Assembly (NCBI GenBank): GCA_913058185.1
Contig: CAJXQX010000019.1
Coordinates: 1-54,802, forward strand
Origin: an uncultured Verrucomicrobiota bacterium
GTDB lineage: Bacteria > Verrucomicrobiota > Verrucomicrobiia > Opitutales > Opitutaceae
Length of the DNA stretch: 54,802 nucleotides
Direction of reading: 5' to 3'
Part shown: piece by piece, positions 16,585 through 26,361 of the stretch
Layout of the letters: each line of letters begins with the position of its first letter
Position numbering within the stretch: the first letter of the stretch is position 1
Program-made: the position numbers and the translations under genes
Notes under the pieces: model-generated
Seen by the model: the letters and a program-made list of their open reading frames with translations, nothing else
What the model was told of the DNA's origin: nothing
Databases searched by the model: none

Positions 16585-17188
16585 AATTGAAACTGATAGA
16601 AATTCGTTCTTCGTCGGATTGGTTTGCCGGCACCTCGTGGCGCAGCCAGCTCTCGAAGAGCACCACATTGCCGGCGACGGCCGGGTAAGTGACAAACGTT
16701 TCGTTGGCGGGAGAGGTCTTGGCCTTGCGGGGGGGGGCGGCCATGAACCGATCGAGTCGGGGGTCTTCGAATTTGATTCCAGGGCAATCCGCCGGGGTTT
16801 GCACGTAGTAGGTTCCGCTAATGAAGGACTGCGGATGAAGGTGCAGGCCGTGAGTGGTGCCGGGTGGCATCATATTGACCCAACAGTCGGACATGTAGAC
16901 CTCTCGACCTTTTAGGTCAAAATCCAAGATCTTGGAGTAAGCCTTCACGTGTTTGGCCAGCTTACGCTCTAGGGTCTCAAAGGTGGATGAGAAGCGATGT
17001 AGCTGATTCATCGATGCGTAGCTGGTGTAGCCTCCCGGATAATTTTTTTCCGACCATTCGCGACCGGCGTCATCGAAGTCGCACAACTGATCACATTCCG
17101 TGGCGATCTCGCTGTTGATTCGTTTGAGCCCGATTTTTTGCAGCGGTTCGCAGTAAACTGCGGTGGGGAAATGGAGTGTCGCGGGCAT
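16571..17188 (-). CDS. Putative 2-oxoglutarate-Fe(II) oxygenase (TIGR02466-like)
   Basis: 205 residues. It matches the TIGR02466 pattern: DCWVNMMPPGTTHGLHLHPQ (101-120) with the iron-ligand region HxHP (His116/His118), SGTYYVQTP just after it, a distal His184 in SWLRHEVPANQ, and Arg195 in DEERISISFNY as the likely 2-oxoglutarate anchor. The enzyme would hydroxylate an unknown substrate in the cytosol using O2, Fe(II) and 2-oxoglutarate. It begins 3 bases after the phosphofructokinase stop and overlaps the SnoaL-like gene, so all three form one transcript. The functional link with glycolysis is unclear. Confidence 0.85.
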   Translation of the reverse strand: MPATLHFPTAVYCEPLQKIGLKRINSEIATECDQLCDFDDAGREWSEKNYPGGYTSYASMNQLHRFSSTFETLERKLAKHVKAYSKILDFDLKGREVYMSDCWVNMMPPGTTHGLHLHPQSFISGTYYVQTPADCPGIKFEDPRLDRFMAAPPRKAKTSPANETFVTYPAVAGNVVLFESWLRHEVPANQSDEERISISFNYAWR

Positions 17189-17191
17189 GAT

Positions 17192-18430
17192 TTAGTGAGA
17201 GGTTTCGAGAGTGCGGCCGACGGGTTGGCCAATATTCGAGAGGAGATCCTTAAACCAAGGAGTCTGCGGGTCGAATGGTTTGCCGCCTTTGATGCGGGGG
17301 AATTCGATGGCTCGAAGGGTGTCGGCTTGGTCTTCGTCGTGACCGATGACACCGCTTTCGCGTCGCAAGGCGCAATCGACTGCGAGATGAGCGCACGCTT
17401 TGATGAGGGCGAGATCGCGATCATTGGCGGGAGCGGCCCGGGAGTAGTAACCACTTTTCTGCACGAGCACTTTTTCGGCACCGAGCATTTTGGAGAATTG
17501 CTCGCCGAACCACTTACCTGGATTGATCGCATCGAGTTTTACGTGACCGAAGGCATCGCGTGGGACCGCTTCGCCACGTGCTTCCATTTCGGCTATGATA
17601 CTTTCAACTCCAGCGCCTTCACTGATGAAAATGTTCACGTTGTCGTTGGCATCCATCAGAGCGCCCAGACGGGTAGCTTCGCCAGCAAGGTCCAGTTCCA
17701 TCTCTGGAATATATACGCCATGAACCGAGAGATTGGCGCGGGAGAGACCGAGGCCGGGGAGGAATGATTCGGCATCGAGGAGCTTTTCGTAGTCAGCCGC
17801 GGTGGCAGCGGTCAGCCAGCCGCAGTTGCGACCCATGACCTCATGAATAATGAGCATGCGCGGGTTGGCGTTATGCTCGGCAACTACGTTGCGAAAAAAT
17901 CGCGCGCCTTGTTCGGCGGCGGTCCAAGCGCCGAGGGATTGGCGAATGGGGAAGACATCGTTATCGATGGTCTTGGGCAGACCAATCACGGTGAGTCCGT
18001 AATCGTGCTCGGCCAGGTAGGCGGCGAGATCGGCTGCGGCGGTATTGGTATCATCGCCACCGATGGTGTGCAGCACGTCGACGCCGTCTTTGATGAGTTG
18101 GTCGGCTGCGACTTTTTGAGGATCCTGGCCTTCGGCGACGAGACCCCGTTTTACGCAGTCTGCGACGTTGGTGAGTTTTACCCGGCTATTACCGATGGGG
18201 CTGCCGCCGTGGCGGTGGAGTAACGCGGCGTTCTTCCGCTCGGCGGGATCAACCTTGTAACTATCGCCCAGCAAAAGTCCTTTGTAGCCACTGTGGTAGG
18301 CAATGAGTTCGATCTCGGGCGAGATTTCGGTATACCTTTCGATCAGGCTGCCCACGGCAGAGCTGAGGCAAGGCGCGAGACCTCCGGCGGTGAGTAGGGC
18401 GACTTTTTTAGGTCGGACAGTATCGGTCAT
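17192..18430 (-). CDS. pfp: Pyrophosphate-dependent 6-phosphofructokinase
   Basis: 412 residues, longer than the 320-residue ATP enzymes. Both classic pyrophosphate markers are present: GGDDTNT at 124-130 (Asp in place of the ATP-enzyme Gly) and PKTIDND at 152-158 (Lys in place of Gly). Other PFK motifs are MGRNCGWLTA and the catalytic Asp of IDND. It reversibly phosphorylates fructose 6-phosphate with PPi, so it can work in glycolysis or gluconeogenesis and saves ATP. It opens a tight three-gene operon with the 2OG oxygenase and SnoaL-like genes. Start ATG 18430 places ALLTAGGLAPCLSS, the first nucleotide-binding loop, at the usual distance. Confidence 0.93.
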   Translation of the reverse strand: MTDTVRPKKVALLTAGGLAPCLSSAVGSLIERYTEISPEIELIAYHSGYKGLLLGDSYKVDPAERKNAALLHRHGGSPIGNSRVKLTNVADCVKRGLVAEGQDPQKVAADQLIKDGVDVLHTIGGDDTNTAAADLAAYLAEHDYGLTVIGLPKTIDNDVFPIRQSLGAWTAAEQGARFFRNVVAEHNANPRMLIIHEVMGRNCGWLTAATAADYEKLLDAESFLPGLGLSRANLSVHGVYIPEMELDLAGEATRLGALMDANDNVNIFISEGAGVESIIAEMEARGEAVPRDAFGHVKLDAINPGKWFGEQFSKMLGAEKVLVQKSGYYSRAAPANDRDLALIKACAHLAVDCALRRESGVIGHDEDQADTLRAIEFPRIKGGKPFDPQTPWFKDLLSNIGQPVGRTLETSH

Positions 18431-18515
18431 AATAAAGGTGGTTTCGGTTCCCGTTGATGGGAGCGTTGCTATAAAACCACGCTCCGGCTTCAGAACAAGA
18501 CCGAGAATGGTGCGA

Positions 18516-20319
18516 TCAGGCTTTTAACCAATGATCGAGACACGATTTTAAGGTCTCACGTCGGAGAGGTTTGGGCAGAACGGCGGAAAAGCCGCTGTCC
18601 AAATAATGGGATTGTTCCGCTGACATTATGCTGGCGGTGACTGCAATGATGGGAATCGACGCCGTGGCGGGATCGCTGCGCAGAATACGAGTGGCCTCGA
18701 CACCGTCCATCACCGGCATTTGCACGTCCATGAGAATGAGATCCCATTCTTCGTTGCGAGCACTGGTAACGGCTTCTTGGCCGTTCTTCACGGCGACCGT
18801 TTCGTGACCGAGTAGGCCGATCATCTGTTTGAAGACCATGTGGTTCACCCGATCATCGTCGGCTCCCAAGATTCGAGCAGATCTTCCTTTTTCGATTGAA
18901 CGTGGGGTGCTCTTAACGGGGTTGGCCGAATCGGCGATATCAGTTTTGTCGATCGGGAGTTCGGCCTCGAAGGTGAATTGGGAGCCTTTGCCGGGTTCAC
19001 TCGTGGCTTTGATTTCGCCGCCCATATGCCGAACAAGATGTTGCGATATGGCAAGTCCGAGACCGGAGCCGCCGTATCGTCTCGTGGTGGAGCTATCGGC
19101 CTGACTAAATTTCTGAAAGAGTTTGGATATGCCTTCTTCATCCATCCCGATACTGGTATCGGAAATGTGAATGACCAAGCGGCAATTAGCGGGGTCCAGT
19201 GAGGAAGTGATTCCGATGCGTAGCGAAACGGACCCAATCGACGTGAACTTGATGGCATTGCCGACCAGGTTGATGATGCACTGTCGCAGGCGAAGTGGAT
19301 CACCAATGAGTTGAGCCGGCACGTCTCGCGAAACTTCGCTTTTTAGTTCAATGTTCTTTGCTTTGGCGGTGGGGGGGCAGCAGGTCAACGATCTGGGAAA
19401 TGAGGCGCCGAGTGGCGAAAGGGGTTTCTTCAAACTTTAATTTGCCGCTCTCAATTTTCGAGAGATCCAGAATGTCATTGAGCAAGCGCAGCAATGAGTC
19501 GGCGGATTGTGAGGCAACTCTTACTTGGTCCGTTTGCTCTGCGGTGAGATCGGAACTGCTCAGCACATCGAGCATGCCGATCACACCGTTCATGGGCGTG
19601 CGGATTTCGTGACTCATCACCGCGAGGAAATCACTTTTGGGCCGATTGGCTGAATCAGCCTTTTCAGTCGATTCCTGCAACGTGACGACGAGATCTTCAT
19701 TTTTGAAAATCAGATTATATAGTCGTTGCAGGTCTCCGTGATGATCCTTGGCGGTATTGATTAGGAACAAGGCGTAGAGAACCGAACAGATGATGAGGGT
19801 GGTGCTGCCGGCCTCATCGTAAGTGATAAATCTTCCCACGGTGGGACCGAGTGAGAATATAACGTAGAGGATATAGGCAATGCGAACTGAGCCCAATGAT
19901 CGGGCGGCACCGGCATTGAGTCCTGCAATCCCCAATACACCCAAGACCCGAGGAATCAGATCATCGGAGTTCATGAACGTCCAACCCGCAGCTCCCCAGC
20001 ACATGGCCGACAGGGTGGATCCAGTGATGAAATATTTTCGCCAATCAGGTAGCCGTTCTACCGTTGGGGCCGCTCTTTTGTGGGCGATCTGAATCCCCAC
20101 CCGACCAGCGGTAACGAGGGTGAAAGCACCCGCCCAAATTAAGAGGAGAGTATGATCAAAATAATCCCAGATGCCCCAAGCAAACAGAGCTGATAGGGCA
20201 AAGTTGGATAATAAGCCAAATCCCGCCGACCGGAAGAGCAGGCGGGTGAGCTCGCCGTCGATGCGCGCGGCAAGATGGGGGTTCACATCTTGCCCAGTAT
20301 CTTGCGAAGAGTCAGGCAC
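18516..20319 (-). CDS. Hybrid sensor histidine kinase/response regulator, frameshifted
   Basis: Two adjoining frames make one protein of about 600 residues once a single extra base is removed from the seven-G run at 19371-19377 (C on the coding strand); LLPP then continues into [12 protein letters not shown]. The start is uncertain: GTG 20319 or GTG 20286, with no ATG available. Order: about six membrane helices (30-190), coiled linker, HisKA with [14 protein letters not shown] (His237), HATPase_c with [15 protein letters not shown] and [10 protein letters not shown], then a receiver domain with ADDDR, phospho-acceptor MDVQMP (Asp531), VTAS and LPKP. It would sense a signal at the inner membrane and phosphorylate its own receiver. 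No cognate output protein is adjacent. The break may be a sequencing error or a real inactivation. Confidence 0.8.
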
Positions 20320-20447
20320 TACGTTATGACGGCAGGAGGGGGAGACCCCTTCAACAGTGGTCGATTTTTTGGTCTCAGCGAGAAGGCCCCCTTTCCCGCT
20401 TAAAAAGAGTGGGCTCGAGAAGTATCGAATCCGAGGAGCTGAGGGAC

Positions 20448-22404
20448 TCAGCCCCGGCGGCGGCGAGATTGCCACGTGATGATCATCAACCCGGTGAACA
20501 TGAGAGCCCAAGTTGAGGGCTCGGGGACGGGGGTGAATTCGAAGCTGGAAAAGATCACGCTATTTGCGTCGAAAGTGCTGCCGGATCCGTAGTTCACGAT
20601 GAATGAGCGATGCCCATCAGCGGTGGATAACCGCGTGCCGTGAGTGGCGTTGGCAAAAGACCCGGAAAGGTTGTTAGCCGTGAAGAGCGTGAACATGCTC
20701 GTGGTCACCGGATCGAGGGTTGAAAGCAAGTTCCAGGAGAGATTGCCGCCCAGGGTGAGATTGCCGCTGACATTGACCAAGTCAGCCGAACCGGCGGTGG
20801 TCGATGCGTCCACTTCGATGAAGGTGCTGGACGAACTGAGGAGGTTTAAGTCTCCGGTGATGGTGAGGGTACCGATACTGTTACCGGGAGAAACTTTGCC
20901 GCCAGTTATAATAGTGCCGGTGATGGTGCCGTTGCCTTGGAGAGTCGAATTGGTTGGGAGGGTGAGGGGAGCATCAAATTGCACGCCGCCGCCCAGTTTA
21001 CCGCCATCGCCGAAAGTGAGCGTGTCGGTGAAGTGGAAGTTACCGGTCAGTGCGGTGACGAGGCCGTTATTGGTGAAAGGAACGTCGATGGTGGTGGTGC
21101 CGATGCTGCCGGTTTTCTTAATCGTGCCATTGTTGACCAAGGTGAAGTCGTCGGCGCTGGAGGAGAAGGTGCCATCGGTGGTGATACTGAACTCGCCGTC
21201 GTTGTTGAAGGTTTCGTCAAACTCGGTGGTGCCAGATCCGTTCTTGTTGTTAGTGCCGGAAGCATCGTTCTGAAAACTGCCAACAGCGCCCGAATTGGTG
21301 ACGAATAGTTTATCCGCGGTGTCTTTGAAGGTGCCTTGATTTGTGATCACCGATCCGGTTCGAGCGTCGATATTTCCGCTGGTCCAATAAACGGTGCCAC
21401 CGCTTTGGTTGATGATGTCGTGATCGTCCACTTGGTTACTCAGGGAGTTGCTTAGATTCAGGACCGAACCCGAAGCATTCGTGGTCGTGCCGGAGCTGAA
21501 ATTCCCGTCCGTCCAAGTCGCGCCATTTGTGATCGTGTGGGTGCCTTTTAAGGTTCCTCCTTCGACGTGAAAGTTAGAGGCACTGAGGGTTCCGTCTAGA
21601 ACCAGGATGTCCGATTGCAGGGAATATTGACCCGCTCCCGTAAGTTTCGCGGCGTCGGTGACACCGTAAGTCGAATGGAATATTACTTCCGCTCCACTAA
21701 CCGCGGCAAATGTCCCCGTGGGAGAATTTGTGCCTCCGCCATCGATAATGAGCGTGCCTGCGTCGATATTGACCAGACCGTGATTATCGAAAGTGACGTC
21801 AATTTCGGTCGAGCGACTAGCGGTTTTATTGTATACTCTGGTGGACTCGTTGGTGAATGTTCCGACGCCGCCGGAGGCAGTATTCATCAGACTGCTGGCA
21901 CTATCATTAAATTCACCAGAGTTTTTGATCACACTGTTCGTATCGAGTCGAAGTTGGCCGGACGTCCAGTTGACCACACCGGCTCCATCCGAGCGATCGA
22001 TCTCAAGAATGGCGGCCGATAGTATTTTCACACCAGTGCCATCCAAATCGATGATGGCGTTTTCGCCGATAAAGAGGGTGATTTTTTCGACTGTTCCAGT
22101 CGACCACTCGGAACTACTTTCGGCCCCGTTCAGAGTTAACGAATCGACGGCGGCACTTGTATCACCGACTAAATTCCCCCCGTTTAGTGGAATCCTGCCG
22201 ATAGACTGGGCCCCCGAAACGTTGAGAGTGCCACTATTGATAATGGCGGTATCGGCTGGCCCAGGAATATTGCCGGTGTCCCAGCCGGCATTGTTGGTCC
22301 AATTGGTGTCGCCGGAGTTTTTGTTGTGACTGTTGCCTTGAGCCCACGATGCAGAACAGATGAGCGATTGAGAGGGTGAGTATTGGAAAACGGGAGATTT
22401 TCAT
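20448..22404 (-). CDS. PEP-CTERM beta-strand repeat surface protein, frameshifted near its start
   Basis: About 651 residues if one extra base in the three-C run at 22343-22345 is ignored. ATG 22404 gives a signal peptide (MKISRFPILTLSIAHLFCIV) that then joins AQGNSHNKNSGDTNWTNN. Downstream, the frame is open to the stop at 20448 but has no normal start. The body is Gly/Asn/Thr-rich, with two related modules: WTSGQLRLDTNSVIKNSGEF ... GTFTNEST and WTSGNIDARTGSVITNQGTF ... GSFQNDAS. This is typical of autotransporter-associated or secreted adhesin repeats. The C-terminus is a PEP-CTERM sorting tag: VPEPSTW, a hydrophobic helix, then QSRRRR. An exosortase elsewhere would process it. It is exported and probably surface- or matrix-linked. 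Confidence 0.8.
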
Positions 22405-22439
22405 TTTGCCGGGGAGTGACACAAAAGGGATCTGGGTAT

Positions 22440-22456
22440 CCCTAAATCATCTAGGG
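22440..22456. promoter_or_regulatory. Near-perfect 17-bp palindrome between divergent genes
   Basis: CCCTAAATCATCTAGGG, 7 of 8 base pairs matching around a central C. It lies 36 bases before the PEP-CTERM start and about 160 before aroB. A dimeric regulator site is plausible but unproven. Confidence 0.35.
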
Positions 22457-22619
22457 TATTTGCCAGCCGTCGATCGTTGTTGACAGTCTTTGGCGAAAAA
22501 AACTGGTAAAAAATTTACGAATATTCATTGGTTTGCTCCAAACTGGGTGAATACGGCCGAAAATTCGGCATTCTTAGGAGCGAGTTGACCGCGAAGGCTG
22601 AGAACCGTTTAACCAAGTC

Positions 22620-23705
22620 ATGCCCGATTCTTTGCAGGTAAATCTTGGCCAGCGTAGCTACCCGATCCGATTTGGGGACGACCTATCGGAAGAGTTGGGG
22701 AGTCGGCTGGGTGCGCTCCGTGAAGAGGGGCGTAAGCTCGTGATCGTGACGGATGAGACGATTGTGACCGCGCAATCCGAGGTTCTGGCAAAAATTGCGG
22801 GAGCGGCGGCGATTTGCCCTGTGCCGGCCGGTGAAACTGCCAAATCGGCGATTCGATTGGGGATGGTGTGGGATTTCTTGGCTGCCCAGAAAATGGACCG
22901 AGGCGGCGTTGTCATCGCTTTTGGTGGCGGGGTGGTGGGCGATTTGGCGGGGTTTGCGGCGGCGAGTTACTTGCGCGGAGTGGACTTCATCCAAGTGCCC
23001 ACGACGTTGCTCGCCATGGTCGACAGTTCGGTGGGTGGGAAGACCGGGATCAATTTAGGCGCCGGCAAGAATTTGGTAGGAGCGTTTCACCAACCCCGCG
23101 AGGTGTTCGTTGCGACACGGTTGTTGCACACTTTGCCTGCCCGGGAGTTTGCAGCTGGCATGGCGGAAGTCATTAAATATGGGCTGTTGGGTGACGCGAA
23201 GCTCTTTGAACAGCTGGAAGCGACGCCGTTGACCGTTGATAGTCCTGAACTTGCGGCGGTGGTCCGGCGCTGTTGTGTGGCGAAGGCCGAGATCGTGGAG
23301 GCCGACGAGTTCGAAACCGCTGCAACCGACGGACGCGCTTTGCTCAATCTCGGCCACACCTTCGGTCACGCAATTGAGAAGGTGGCTGGTTACAGTGTCT
23401 ATTTACATGGTGAAGCCGTTGCGATTGGCCTCGTGGCGGCGGCGCGCTTATCAGTCGCACTTGGGTTAATTGGCGCAGAGGTTGTGGGGCGGGTTGAAGT
23501 GGTCCTTTCGGCTCATGATTTGCCGATTCGATTGCGGGAACCGATTTCCCAGGAGGCGTTGCTTACGGCCATGTCGAGTGACAAAAAGGTGCGCGCGGGC
23601 CGACTGCGGTTTGTCGTGATGGAGGCGATTGGACGGGCCGTTACTCGAGAGGAAATCGATAGTGAGGTTGTCTCGGCCGTTTGGTCGGAAGTCGGGGCAA
23701 GCTGA
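22620..23705 (+). CDS. aroB: 3-dehydroquinate synthase
   Basis: 361 residues, normal family length. NAD-binding and active-site motifs are intact: IAFGGGVVGDLAGFAAA (about 99-115), VDSSVGGKTGIN (134-145) and the zinc ligands Glu183 (MAEVIKYG), His246 (LNLGHTFGHAIE) and His263 (YLHGEAVAIG). It converts DAHP to 3-dehydroquinate, step two of the shikimate pathway, in the cytosol. The ATG at 22620 is the only sensible start. A TTGACA box at 22480-22485 is a candidate -35, but no good -10 is seen at the right spacing. lpxA follows after 66 bases on the same strand. Confidence 0.97.
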   Translation: MPDSLQVNLGQRSYPIRFGDDLSEELGSRLGALREEGRKLVIVTDETIVTAQSEVLAKIAGAAAICPVPAGETAKSAIRLGMVWDFLAAQKMDRGGVVIAFGGGVVGDLAGFAAASYLRGVDFIQVPTTLLAMVDSSVGGKTGINLGAGKNLVGAFHQPREVFVATRLLHTLPAREFAAGMAEVIKYGLLGDAKLFEQLEATPLTVDSPELAAVVRRCCVAKAEIVEADEFETAATDGRALLNLGHTFGHAIEKVAGYSVYLHGEAVAIGLVAAARLSVALGLIGAEVVGRVEVVLSAHDLPIRLREPISQEALLTAMSSDKKVRAGRLRFVVMEAIGRAVTREEIDSEVVSAVWSEVGAS

Positions 23706-23771
23706 TGTTGGAGATTGAGTATTTCGTCAGGTTTGCGATGCACACTTATATCCCGCCAATTCCAATAACTT

Positions 23772-24503
23772 ATGGCCACTAAGATTCATTCCGCAGCGCA
23801 CGTAGACGATGGAGCTGAACTCGGCGTCGACGTCGAAGTCATGGCGGGAGCGGTTGTCACCAAATGGGCGCGAATCGGTGATCGCGTCGTGATTCATCCG
23901 AGTGCCGTGGTGGGCGGGGATCCGCAGTATTTAAGTTTCGATTCCGCCATGCCAACCTATGTGAATTTAGGATCGGAAACTATCGTAAGAGAATCAGTTA
24001 CTTTGAATCGTTCGATGTATGAAGGGCAAGCAACGACGGTTGGTGAAAGGTGTTTTTTGATGGCCTGCAGTCACATCGGTCACGACTGCACGGTCGCTCA
24101 CGATGTGGTCTTGGCGAACAATGCGATGTTGGCCGGACACGTGGAGGTGGGGGCCTTTACCTTTGTCGGTGGAGGTGCCGGAATTCATCAATTCTGTCGC
24201 GTCGGAGCCGTGGCGATGATCGCAGGTTTGGCGCGGATTACGAAAGACGTTCCGACGTATTGCATGGTTGCCGAGCGTGATGAGTTAACGGGACTAAACT
24301 TGATTGGCCTCAAGCGCCGGGGTTGGTCGCGTGAGGTTATCATGGAAATCAAAGAAAGTTATCGGGCGGTGCTCGGTGAACCAGGTAATCCGCGGCCAAG
24401 AGCCGCCGAGAGGGTAGCGGCTTCACTTTCCGAACCCGTGCTCGAATTCCTCGAATTTTTTGCTGGTGGAAAACGAGGGTTCGCCCGTTCCTCCGATGTC
24501 TGA
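23772..24503 (+). CDS. lpxA: Acyl-ACP--UDP-N-acetylglucosamine O-acyltransferase
   Basis: 243 residues. Left-handed beta-helix hexapeptide repeats run from about 10 to 190, and the LpxA core is easily seen: SHIGHDCTVAHDVVLANNAM with His104 equivalent to the E. coli catalytic His125, LAGHVEVGAF, and GGGAGIHQFCRVGA. The C-terminal helices include LNLIGLKRRGWSREVI, the LpxA-specific element. It transfers a 3-hydroxyacyl chain to UDP-GlcNAc, the first step of lipid A synthesis, so the organism makes LPS. Its last 8 bases overlap pdxA. It is slightly shorter than the E. coli enzyme (262). Confidence 0.93.
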   Translation: MATKIHSAAHVDDGAELGVDVEVMAGAVVTKWARIGDRVVIHPSAVVGGDPQYLSFDSAMPTYVNLGSETIVRESVTLNRSMYEGQATTVGERCFLMACSHIGHDCTVAHDVVLANNAMLAGHVEVGAFTFVGGGAGIHQFCRVGAVAMIAGLARITKDVPTYCMVAERDELTGLNLIGLKRRGWSREVIMEIKESYRAVLGEPGNPRPRAAERVAASLSEPVLEFLEFFAGGKRGFARSSDV

Positions 24504-25431
24504 AACGGTCCATGACATGCTGCCCTTAGCGATAACGTGTGGTGATCCGGCGGGAGTCGGGCCGGAAGTTATCGAGCGATGGCTCGTTGATCGAGATCGT
24601 TCGATCGAGGTCGAAGTGATCGGACCGATGAAGTGGTTGGAAAGTTTGCCTGACGATATTGGGAAGTCTCCGGTCGGACCCGTCGGATTTGAACTCAATC
24701 CCGGTCGACCGGAAGCCGCGGGAGCGCAATTGGCTTGGGATGCGATGCAGTATGCAGCCACTGGATGTCAGAACGGCCGGTTTACCGGAGTGGTCACGGG
24801 CCCAGTCAGCAAGTCGGCGCTAGCGGCGGTCGGATATCCGCATCTCGGTCAAACGGAATTTTTTGCAACTAAGTGGGGGGGCGACCCGGTGATGGTATTT
24901 CGCAGCGATCATTTGCGGGTAGCGTTGGTGACATGGCATTTGCCCCTGGCGAAGGTTGGCGGCGCGTTGACTCCGGCTGCGATCGAACGGGCGGTTCAAG
25001 CTGCGGTGCAGTTGGCAACGGTCGACGGTATCGCCGAACCTCGTATCGCAGTTTGCGGTCTTAATCCACATGCGGGTGAGGCGGGGCTCTTGGGCGGAGA
25101 GGAGGCAGAGTTGATCGATCCGGTGCTCGACCGATTACGTGCGAAGGTTCCCGGACTGTCTCGGACGTTGCCTGGAGACACGGTTTTCGGACGGGCGATC
25201 AAGGGCGATTTCGACGCGGTCGTGGCGATGTATCACGATCAAGGGCTCGGTCCTCTCAAGACGGTCGATTTCGACAATGCAGTGAATGTGACCCTGGGCC
25301 TGCCTTTTGTGCGGACAAGTCCCGACCATGGCACGGGGTTTGACATCGCTGGACGAGGCATTGCGAACGAACGGAGTTTTGAACGGGCGGTGACCTTGGC
25401 TAGACGCTTGAGTAGTCAACCACGGTCGTAG
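24496..25431 (+). CDS. pdxA: 4-hydroxythreonine-4-phosphate dehydrogenase
   Basis: 311 residues from ATG 24496, which overlaps the lpxA stop by 8 bases; a TTG at 24460 would create a longer overlap. Family motifs: LAITCGDPAGVGPEV at the N-terminus, VTGPVSKSAL, metal-ligand His in YPHLGQTEFFA, MYHDQGLGPLK and PDHGTGFDIAG. It oxidises 4-phosphohydroxy-L-threonine with NAD(P)+, giving the aminoacetone phosphate used in pyridoxal 5'-phosphate synthesis (the DXP-dependent route). Length is near the family norm of about 330. Translation is probably coupled to lpxA. Pdx-family paralogues act on other hydroxyacids, but this one has a standard sequence. Confidence 0.92.
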   Translation: MSETVHDMLPLAITCGDPAGVGPEVIERWLVDRDRSIEVEVIGPMKWLESLPDDIGKSPVGPVGFELNPGRPEAAGAQLAWDAMQYAATGCQNGRFTGVVTGPVSKSALAAVGYPHLGQTEFFATKWGGDPVMVFRSDHLRVALVTWHLPLAKVGGALTPAAIERAVQAAVQLATVDGIAEPRIAVCGLNPHAGEAGLLGGEEAELIDPVLDRLRAKVPGLSRTLPGDTVFGRAIKGDFDAVVAMYHDQGLGPLKTVDFDNAVNVTLGLPFVRTSPDHGTGFDIAGRGIANERSFERAVTLARRLSSQPRS

Positions 25432-25440
25432 AAAAATGTG

Positions 25441-25719
25441 ATGGATACTGAACGCCAAAGAGTTTTTGCCCTGCTAGATAATCACAGCCAACAGGCGGCG
25501 AGCAGCGAATATGACGTGAGCGTATGCGTATTGGCGGTGAGTCGGGCGAGGGATGCGGTGCGTAAGATTGCCGACGATGTGCCTGCGGAACAGTTTCGGG
25601 ATGCGGCGCGAAAGTGCATAGCCAGTTTAGTCGATGGTTATCGTGATGAGGATGGGCAATTTACATCAGGTCGGAGCATTTTGGTGCCGATTTTGGACGA
25701 CCTGTATCGCGAACCTTGA
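25441..25719 (+). CDS. Small hypothetical protein downstream of pdxA
   Basis: 92 residues from ATG 25441 (a GTG lies directly before it), nine bases after pdxA on the same strand. It is mostly helical and charged, without a signal peptide or membrane segment: MDTERQRVFALLDNHSQQAA at the start, ARDAVRKIADDVPAEQFRDA in the middle and RSILVPILDDLYREP at the end. I recognise no family. Tight spacing with pdxA and reasonable codon use favour a real gene. Confidence 0.55.
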   Translation: MDTERQRVFALLDNHSQQAASSEYDVSVCVLAVSRARDAVRKIADDVPAEQFRDAARKCIASLVDGYRDEDGQFTSGRSILVPILDDLYREP

Positions 25720-25809
25720 TGGGAGGCCGACCTGATTGAGGGCATACCTGCGACGAAGGATAATATCTAGCAGCTATTGAGGTGAATATTTGGCAGATTG
25801 CTGGTCTGG

Positions 25810-25826
25810 CTTGATATGAAATCAAG
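25810..25826. promoter_or_regulatory. Short inverted repeat before the IscA-like gene
   Basis: CTTGAT (25810-25815) and ATCAAG (25821-25826) with a 5-base loop, ending 23 bases before the ATG at 25850. It could be an operator or a weak leader hairpin. There is no match that I can make to a known regulator. Confidence 0.25.
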
Positions 25827-25849
25827 TGGAGCAATAGTGTGGTTGAAAT

Positions 25850-26242
25850 ATGTCTACTGCCATCGTCACACCACCATCTGCTCCGGCCCTCCCAGAGGGT
25901 GTGCGCGAGGGGAATGAAAAGTTGGTGAGCGTAACCGAAGCAGCTGGAGGCAAGGTGTCGGCTTTGATTGCGCGGGAGCAGATGGGCGAGTTTCTCCGGA
26001 TCGCTATTACGGGGGGCGGGTGCAACGGGCTCAGCTACAAGCTCCGTTTCACTGGTAAATCACGAAAAGGCGACATACTCGTTCGATCTGGTGGGGCTAC
26101 GGTGTTGGTCGATCCGAAGACCGCCCTCTATCTTAAAGGCACGGAGCTCGATTATTCGGCGGCGTTGATCGCTGGCGGGTTCAAATTCACCAACCCCAAT
26201 GCCAAAGCGAGTTGCTCCTGTGGTGAGAGCTTCAGTGTCTAA
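25850..26242 (+). CDS. IscA/HesB-type iron-sulfur cluster carrier
   Basis: 130 residues with an extended Pro/Glu-rich N-terminus (first 24 residues) before the A-type core. The three cluster-binding cysteines are present: GGGCNGLSY (Cys58) and SCSCGESFSV (Cys122 and Cys124, close to the C-terminus). A-type carriers accept Fe-S clusters from the SUF scaffold and pass them to targets, so this gene probably serves the SUF operon found 5 kb downstream. It stands alone, between a small unknown gene and infC. Assignment to ErpA, SufA or IscA cannot be made. Confidence 0.9.
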   Translation: MSTAIVTPPSAPALPEGVREGNEKLVSVTEAAGGKVSALIAREQMGEFLRIAITGGGCNGLSYKLRFTGKSRKGDILVRSGGATVLVDPKTALYLKGTELDYSAALIAGGFKFTNPNAKASCSCGESFSV

Positions 26243-26361
26243 TCCGCACCATTTGAAGGGGAAAGCACATCTCCGATCAATCGTAACCACTTATGGGTTG
26301 TGTTCGGGCGGCCGGGCGGTGAAAACCGATCGGACCTTTATACTGAGTTGATTAATATTTG

